Shown here: positions 20,820-24,460 of the stretch, piece after piece
Numbering within the stretch: position 1 is the first letter of the stretch
How the letters are laid out: every line of letters starts with the position of its first letter
From: Plantago elongata
Lineage: Eukaryota > Streptophyta > Magnoliopsida > Lamiales > Plantaginaceae
Assembly (NCBI GenBank): GCA_036897095.1
Contig: JAYMSP010002412.1
Span: forward strand, 1 to 24,460
DNA: 24,460 nt
Direction of reading: 5' to 3'
Program-made: the position numbers and the translations under genes
The notes under the pieces: generated by a model
Told to the model about the DNA's origin: nothing
The model's input: only the letters and a program-made list of their open reading frames with translations
Database searches by the model: none

Positions 20820-20885
20820 CATCCGAGCTCGAGCATATGCCCTGGATGCTGAAGACCAGAACCAACCGATTGATCGAAGGCAACA
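20820..20885 (+). other. Deletion scar joining gag end to integrase
   Basis: Just after gag, another frame (from 20818) gives the ARAYALD linker that usually precedes the protease. Within about 50 bases the sequence changes to integrase C-terminal text. In a complete Tekay/Del element about 3 kb of protease, RT, RNase H and integrase core lies here, and all of it is absent. Confidence 0.7.
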
Positions 20886-21528
20886 ATACAGATGGCTCCG
20901 TATGAAGCACTGTATGGACGAAAGTGTTGATCACCATCAAACTGGGATCTTGAAGAATGGCAAGGAACTTCAAATGGAACCCACAGAACTGTAAAACCTG
21001 AGTTGGTACAGGAAGCCATAAACAAGGTACAACTTATTAAGCAAAGGATCAAGATTGCCCAGGATCGACAGAAGAGTTATACGGATAAGCGAAGAAAGGA
21101 TCTAGAATTCTCGATCGAGGATCAAGTATTCCTTAAGGTTTCACCAAGGGAAGGAATTGTAGAGTCGGAAAAGGAGGAAAGCTGCTCCAAGATATGTCGA
21201 ACCATTTCCAATTGTTCGGAGAGTTGGAGCAGTAGCCTACGAGTTGCCTCCGAATCTGACTGGAATTCACAACGTCTTTCATGTGTCGCAACTGAGGAAG
21301 TATCATCCGGCCCCGACTCACATTATCAGATCCGATGATATTCAGCTAGAGGAAAAACTGACGTATGAGGAGAAACCTGTACAGATCCTGGATACGAAAA
21401 TCAAAGAACTTCGTAACAAACAAATTCCATTGGTCAAGGTTCTGTGGAGAAATCACTTAGTCGAAGAAGCGACCTGGGGAAAAGAAGATGAAATGCGGAA
21501 ACTGTATCCTAGTCTATTTAGAAAGTGA
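20886..21528 (+). pseudogene. Integrase C-terminus and chromodomain of a Tekay/Del-type gypsy element
   Basis: This is the end of the pol polyprotein; in the family it guides insertion into heterochromatin. The frame starts at 20886 with QMAPYEALYGRKC, a hallmark before the integrase C-terminal part, followed by TGA at 20928-20930. Next come KPELVQEAINK (about 20990) and RRKDLEFSIEDQVFLKVSP (about 21090-21147), the family's GPY/F-side motif region. Two frameshifts lie near 21160-21185. The last frame (21244-21528) gives HNVFHVSQLRKYHP and a chromodomain-like tail (ILDTKIKELRNKQIPLVKVL, then WRNH and EEATW) ending at TGA. No catalytic D, D and E residues remain. It lies 22 bases before the PPT, as expected for the pol end. 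Confidence 0.85.
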
Positions 21529-21550
21529 AATCTGGGGACCAAATTTCCTG

Positions 21551-21562
21551 AAGAGGGGGAGG
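21551..21562 (+). promoter_or_regulatory. Polypurine tract of the gypsy element
   Basis: AAGAGGGGGAGG directly precedes the LTR start TGTGACGACC at 21564. Together with the PBS at 19554 it bounds an internal region of only about 2.0 kb (19551-21563). Confidence 0.8.
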
Positions 21563-21913
21563 TTGTGACGACCTAGTTAATCGGACCCAGTTGAGGTACG
21601 ACTTAAAATATACGGGTTATTTAAAATTATTATTTTGAGGCAGAGTGAATTCTAATATTAGTACTCAGGTCGTGTTCGCCAGTTAATTACGAATAAGCGT
21701 TAAAATTATTATTTGATATTATATTAATAAAATAATAATAAAAATAAAAAAATAAAAAAAATATTTATTTTAATGTTTATACGGCTTTAGTTCATCGTAA
21801 ATATCACCCGAGAATCAATTTTATATTTTTCCGGAATTTATTTACGAGCCGTTTGGAGGCTAGAAGGAACCAGGTGTATATAATGGTAGAATGACCATTA
21901 TACCCCCACTTAT

Positions 21914-21962
21914 CTTCTTCTTCTTCTTCTTCTTCTTCTTCTTCTTCTTCTTCTTCTTCTTC
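21914..21962 (+). repeat. CTT microsatellite, about 16 units
   Basis: An uninterrupted CTT run inside the LTR upstream of the promoter block. On the minus strand it produces a poly-glutamate open frame (21804-22094) that is an artefact. Confidence 0.95.
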
Positions 21963-22091
21963 AATCCTGTTCCCCTTTCCGTCAAAACACGCAAAACATC
22001 CATTGTTGCTCCGTTCCTTCTCCACGAACCTAAACCCACCGCCAGCCGCCGCCTGTAATGACGAAACTGCCCTTCCCCATCGACGCAGAGA

Positions 22092-22185
22092 CACGTGGCA
22101 GAAATCTGGGAACCTGACGCGACACGCGTCGAAGGACGGGGAGGTCGGGCCGCGTGGGTCGGCTTCCCTTCGGCTATATATAGCC
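22092..22185 (+). promoter_or_regulatory. LTR core promoter: G-box, GACGCG inverted repeat, TATA palindrome
   Basis: ACACGTGGC (CACGTG at 22092-22097) is a G-box/ABRE-type core. GACGCG (22116-22121) and CGCGTC (22125-22130) form an inverted repeat with a three-base spacer. TATATATA (22175-22182) lies within the perfect palindrome GGCTATATATAGCC (22172-22185). All three recur in the inverted copy at 24245-24338, so they are conserved between copies. In plants such boxes bind bZIP or bHLH factors; response to ABA or stress is inferred. Confidence 0.55.
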
Positions 22186-22533
22186 GTCTCCCCTCGCTCT
22201 CTTATGCCACACCACTCGCCTTGCTTTCCCGTTCTCCTCCTCTCGCTCTCACGCTCATCGCCGCCCTCACCCGCGCCTACTTTTCGGACAGTGTCGTCTC
22301 CCGCGATTGATTGCAGTTAGTAAATTCTTCCCTTTTCGATTATAATCGAATTTCGGGAATAGTGTGATTAATTTTCTTCACCGCACAGCCTCACTCTCTC
22401 CCGCCCTGTTCAACCGCAGCCATCCTCCGCCTATTTGTCTATTCCGTTTCCCCGGTTAGTGCCCCCTTTTTTTTCGATTATAGTCGAATTTCGGGGATGG
22501 GAATAGTTGATTAATTTTTTCTTATCGTTGGTA

Positions 22534-22602
22534 CCACTCAAGACTTAGGGATATAAAAGCTTAACAATAACAGCATGAAGGCACTTATATTCCCCAGGGC
22601 CT
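22534..22602 (-). mobile_element. Scrambled LTR snippets
   Basis: A short minus-strand snippet with CTCAAGACTTAGGGA (from the 40-base unit) is joined directly to another minus-strand LTR snippet starting ATATAAAAGCTTAACAATA (equal to 17362-17410). That is joined in turn to PBS-side leader sequence at about 22602. These pieces are far apart in the normal LTR. Confidence 0.65.
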
Positions 22603-22920
22603 ATTCCCATGTCCAGCCAGGCTATGATACCACTCTATAGCGCCCCGTCCGAGTGATACCAGAACAGGGTGCCACCTCTGTGGGGTCCCCAACTGCCCGA
22701 AGCGCGGTTGATCGATCAATGCCGGATAAGGGGAAAGCCATACCCATATAAACAAACTTATTTATTAACATAATATTGGTAGCTGTACAAAAAAAAGGGC
22801 AGAGTATTTACCAATACATTCTATTTTTGAAACAAACGAAATACAACAGCAGAAAAAGTCAGGTCCGGTTACTAAATGCCTGGTCATTCTACCCGATCGT
22901 CTACCCTGTTCTCGCAATCC
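22603..22920 (-). mobile_element. Minus-oriented LTR end with PBS and leader
   Basis: The minus strand reads LTR end, then TGGTATCATAGCC (PBS at 22620-22632), then leader to 22603, matching 19551-19585. So this is the end of a minus-strand 5' LTR. Its terminal dinucleotide is TA instead of CA (22636-22637). The LTR match runs right to about 22921 and then flips orientation. Confidence 0.75.
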
Positions 22921-23478
22921 ATACCAGATCGTCTCTCTGATTGCGTTGCTGCGTTTAATTTAGCTGCTATGTTGATCTTGTTGTTATTGTTAAGCTTTTA
23001 TATCCAGTTACGCCTGGTCGTAATATTTGACCTAACTTTAGGACTTGTAGAATGTCTGACCATACCGATATTCCGCTGACTCTCTGATCGACTCTGACCC
23101 CTGATATGATTTTGATTTAATAACCGAATGTGGCATTCTGTGTCTGTTCAGTGTTACTGTCTGTCTTTTGGTACCGTGTATGTCCTCTGTATCCGTCCTC
23201 CGGAAATTGTTTGAATTGGTTACCCGCCAACCGACATTTTGTTGTCCGTCATGTGGCACCCTTGTTTGTCTCGGATACCTAGTGTTCGTCACTGTTGATT
23301 GTATAGTTCGCCTTTCGGCAATATTATTTGTCAGTGTCATCCTGCCACTCGGCACCAGTGATTGTTCTCGTGTTCTGCCCTTCTGTAATTGTGTTCAGTA
23401 CTGTGCGCTAGTTCCGCACTTGTTAGAAACTGTGAATAAATGACCGTGTCCGTGTTTGTTTTCTTGTTTGTTTTAAAA
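22921..23478 (+). mobile_element. Plus-oriented gypsy LTR middle fragment
   Basis: Matches the minus-strand LTR at 16928-17382 and 18617-18655, but lacks the roughly 1.2 kb between them. At about 23443 the sequence skips from TAAATGACC to GTGTCCGTG, missing another LTR part that the 18660-19550 copy has. Frames such as 23168-23443 are LTR sequence. Confidence 0.7.
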
Positions 23479-23689
23479 TGTTACTCCCTAAGTCTTGAGA
23501 CTTACCCTCTCTGTCATGTTTGTTCTTTCCATTCCTAGGACCATAAATGTTACTCCCTAAGTCTTGAGACTTACCCTCTCTGTCATGTTTGTTTTCTCGT
23601 TTGTCTTAAAATGTTACTCCCTAAGTCTTGAGACTTACCCTCTCTGTCATGTTACTCCCTAAGTCTTGAGACTTACCCTCTCTGTTATG
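23479..23689 (+). repeat. Four copies of a 40-base LTR unit with a palindromic core
   Basis: The unit runs from TGTTACTCCC to CTCTGTCATG and occurs at 23479-23518, 23548-23587, 23612-23651 and 23650-23689, with a fifth broken copy from 23906. Spacers of 29 and 24 bases and then none separate them. Each unit contains TAAGTCT, TG, AGACTTA, a seven-base perfect inverted repeat. Elsewhere in the LTR family the unit occurs once (19201-19240; inverse near 16348-16387). Confidence 0.9.
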
Positions 23690-23918
23690 TTTGTCTCGGA
23701 TACCTAGTGTTCGTCACTGTTGATTGTATAGTTCTCCTTTCGGCAATATTATTTGTCAGTGTCATCCTGCCACTCGGCACCAGTGATTGTTCTCGTGTTC
23801 TGCCCTTCTATAATTGTGTTCAGTACTGTGATCGCCAGTTCCACACTTGTTGGAAACTGTGAATAAATGACCGTGTCCGTGTTTGTTTTCTCGTTTGTTT
23901 TAAAATGTTACTCCCTAA
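23688..23918 (+). repeat. Direct duplicate of 23263-23491
   Basis: About 230 bases from TGTTTGTCTCGG through CTCCCTAA repeat with an offset of 425, rising to 427 after a two-base indel near 23405/23830. Few substitutions separate the copies, so the duplication is younger than the LTR copies themselves. The tandem 40-base units lie between the duplicates. Confidence 0.85.
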
Positions 23919-24460
23919 TTTCGGGTATGGCTTATCCGAAACTCGACTATAATCGAAAAGGAAGGGTGCACTAACCGGAGAGACGGAATAGACGAATAGG
24001 CGGAGGATGGCTGCGGTTGAACAAGGCACGAGAGAGTGAGGCTGTGCGGTGAAGAAAATTAATCACGCCATTCCTGAGATTCGATTATAATCGAAAAAGG
24101 AAGAAGTTACTAACCGAAATCGATCGCGCGAGACGACACTGTCCGAAAAGTAGGCACGGGTGAGGGCGGCGGTGAGCGTGAGAGCGAGAGGAGGAGAACG
24201 GGAAAGCAAGGCAAGTGGTGTGGCGGAAGAGAGCAAGGGGAGACGGCTATATATAGCCGAAGGACAGCCGACCCACGCGGCCCGACCTCCCCGTCCTTCG
24301 ACGCGTGTCGCGTCGGGTTCCCAGATTTCCGCCACGTGTCTCTGCGTCGATGGGGAAGGGCAGTTTCGTCATTACAGGCGGCAGCTGGCGGTGGGTTTAG
24401 CTTCGTGGAGAAGGAACGGAGCAACAATGGATGTTTTGCGTGTTTTGACGGAAAGGGGAA
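23919..24460 (-). mobile_element. Inverted copy of the LTR promoter region
   Basis: The reverse complement of about 21970-22495, including the CGATTATAATCG blocks (about 24081 and 23943), the promoter block and the region just after the CTT repeat. It runs off the right edge, so a further minus-strand LTR start and probably another element lie beyond. Open frames at 24063-24335 and 24110-24427 mirror those at 22095-22310 and 22003-22320. Confidence 0.85.
24245..24338 (-). promoter_or_regulatory. Inverted LTR core promoter
   Basis: TATATATA at 24248-24255 inside GGCTATATATAGCC (24245-24258), with the GACGCG/CGCGTC inverted repeat between it and the G-box CACGTG at 24333-24338. The order is that of the plus copy reversed, so transcription would run leftward toward the plus-strand promoter. 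Confidence 0.55.

Larger units (their letters stand above)
21564..22533 (+). mobile_element. 3' LTR of the gypsy deletion derivative, promoter part
   Basis: It starts TGTGACGACC after the PPT. It holds an AT-rich U3 (21600-21835), a CTT microsatellite, a GC-rich promoter block and a TATA palindrome, then two related blocks around CGATTATAATCG (22337-22348) and CGATTATAGTCG (22475-22486). Normal LTR order breaks at about 22534, so the LTR is truncated there. Positions 21970-22495 recur inverted at about 23935-24460. Open frames at 22003-22320 and 22095-22310 cross the TATA box and are not genes. Confidence 0.8.

Noticed and set aside
21804-22094. Minus-strand frame with a poly-glutamate run
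   Set aside because: It is the antisense reading of the CTT microsatellite inside the LTR.
22003-22320. 105-codon frame, with a matching 105-codon frame at 24110-24427 on the minus strand
   Set aside because: The two are copies of the same LTR promoter region and cross the TATA box and G-box. Conservation is explained by LTR homology, not by coding.
23168-23443. 91-codon frame with a hydrophobic, cysteine-rich product, and its inverse at 16966-17220
   Set aside because: Mirrored LTR sequence; the hydrophobicity comes from T-rich DNA.
23479-23689. CRISPR-like spaced repeats
   Set aside because: The spacers are LTR sequence of unequal length, two units overlap, the unit exists singly in other LTR copies, and the DNA is plant.

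Overview
This window is nuclear DNA from a plant, most likely a eudicot. It is a graveyard of nested, broken LTR retrotransposons, and I see no intact host gene, tRNA, rRNA or CRISPR array. The plant call rests on four things: plant-type Ty1/copia gag and protease remnants, Ty3/gypsy gag with an integrase/chromodomain tail of the Tekay/Del type, primer-binding sites that match initiator Met-tRNA, and Tat-like 3' ends with the hairpin-plus-polypurine signature. I cannot name the species from sequence alone.

Layout. Positions 1-636 hold a copia-type LTR in minus orientation, whose element body lies off the left edge. Positions 637-2290 are AT-rich DNA with no recognisable gene. Positions 2291-4770 hold a minus-strand Tat-like (Ty3/gypsy) 3' LTR and 3' non-coding region. 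Positions about 4773-7990 hold the 5' end of a minus-strand SIRE-like copia element (LTR, PBS, decayed gag and protease), truncated after the protease. Positions about 8040-11060 hold two copies of one Tat-like 3' segment facing each other, with a second Tat-like LTR fragment between them. Positions about 11100-15882 hold a plus-strand decayed region resembling the extra, env-like end of SIRE-type copia elements. It ends in a polypurine tract and 150 bases of an LTR of the same family as that at 1-636.

That LTR is interrupted at 16033 by a GC-richer Ty3/gypsy cluster that runs to the end of the window. The cluster contains a minus-strand LTR (16033-about 18659) and then a plus-strand deletion derivative: 5' LTR part to 19550, PBS, gag, integrase C-terminus/chromodomain, PPT and 3' LTR from 21564. 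Protease, reverse transcriptase, RNase H and the integrase catalytic core are missing. Beyond 22534 the LTR is shattered into short blocks in alternating orientation. These include a 40-base unit present four times and a full inverted copy of the LTR promoter region (about 23935-24460).

Nothing here forms a working pathway. The notable biology is structural: two large inverted repeats, two convergent LTR promoters carrying G-boxes, local birth of a tandem repeat from an LTR, and inactivating substitutions that mostly sit in CAG/CTG sites. Together these suggest a silenced, rearranging retrotransposon locus that could form double-stranded RNA.
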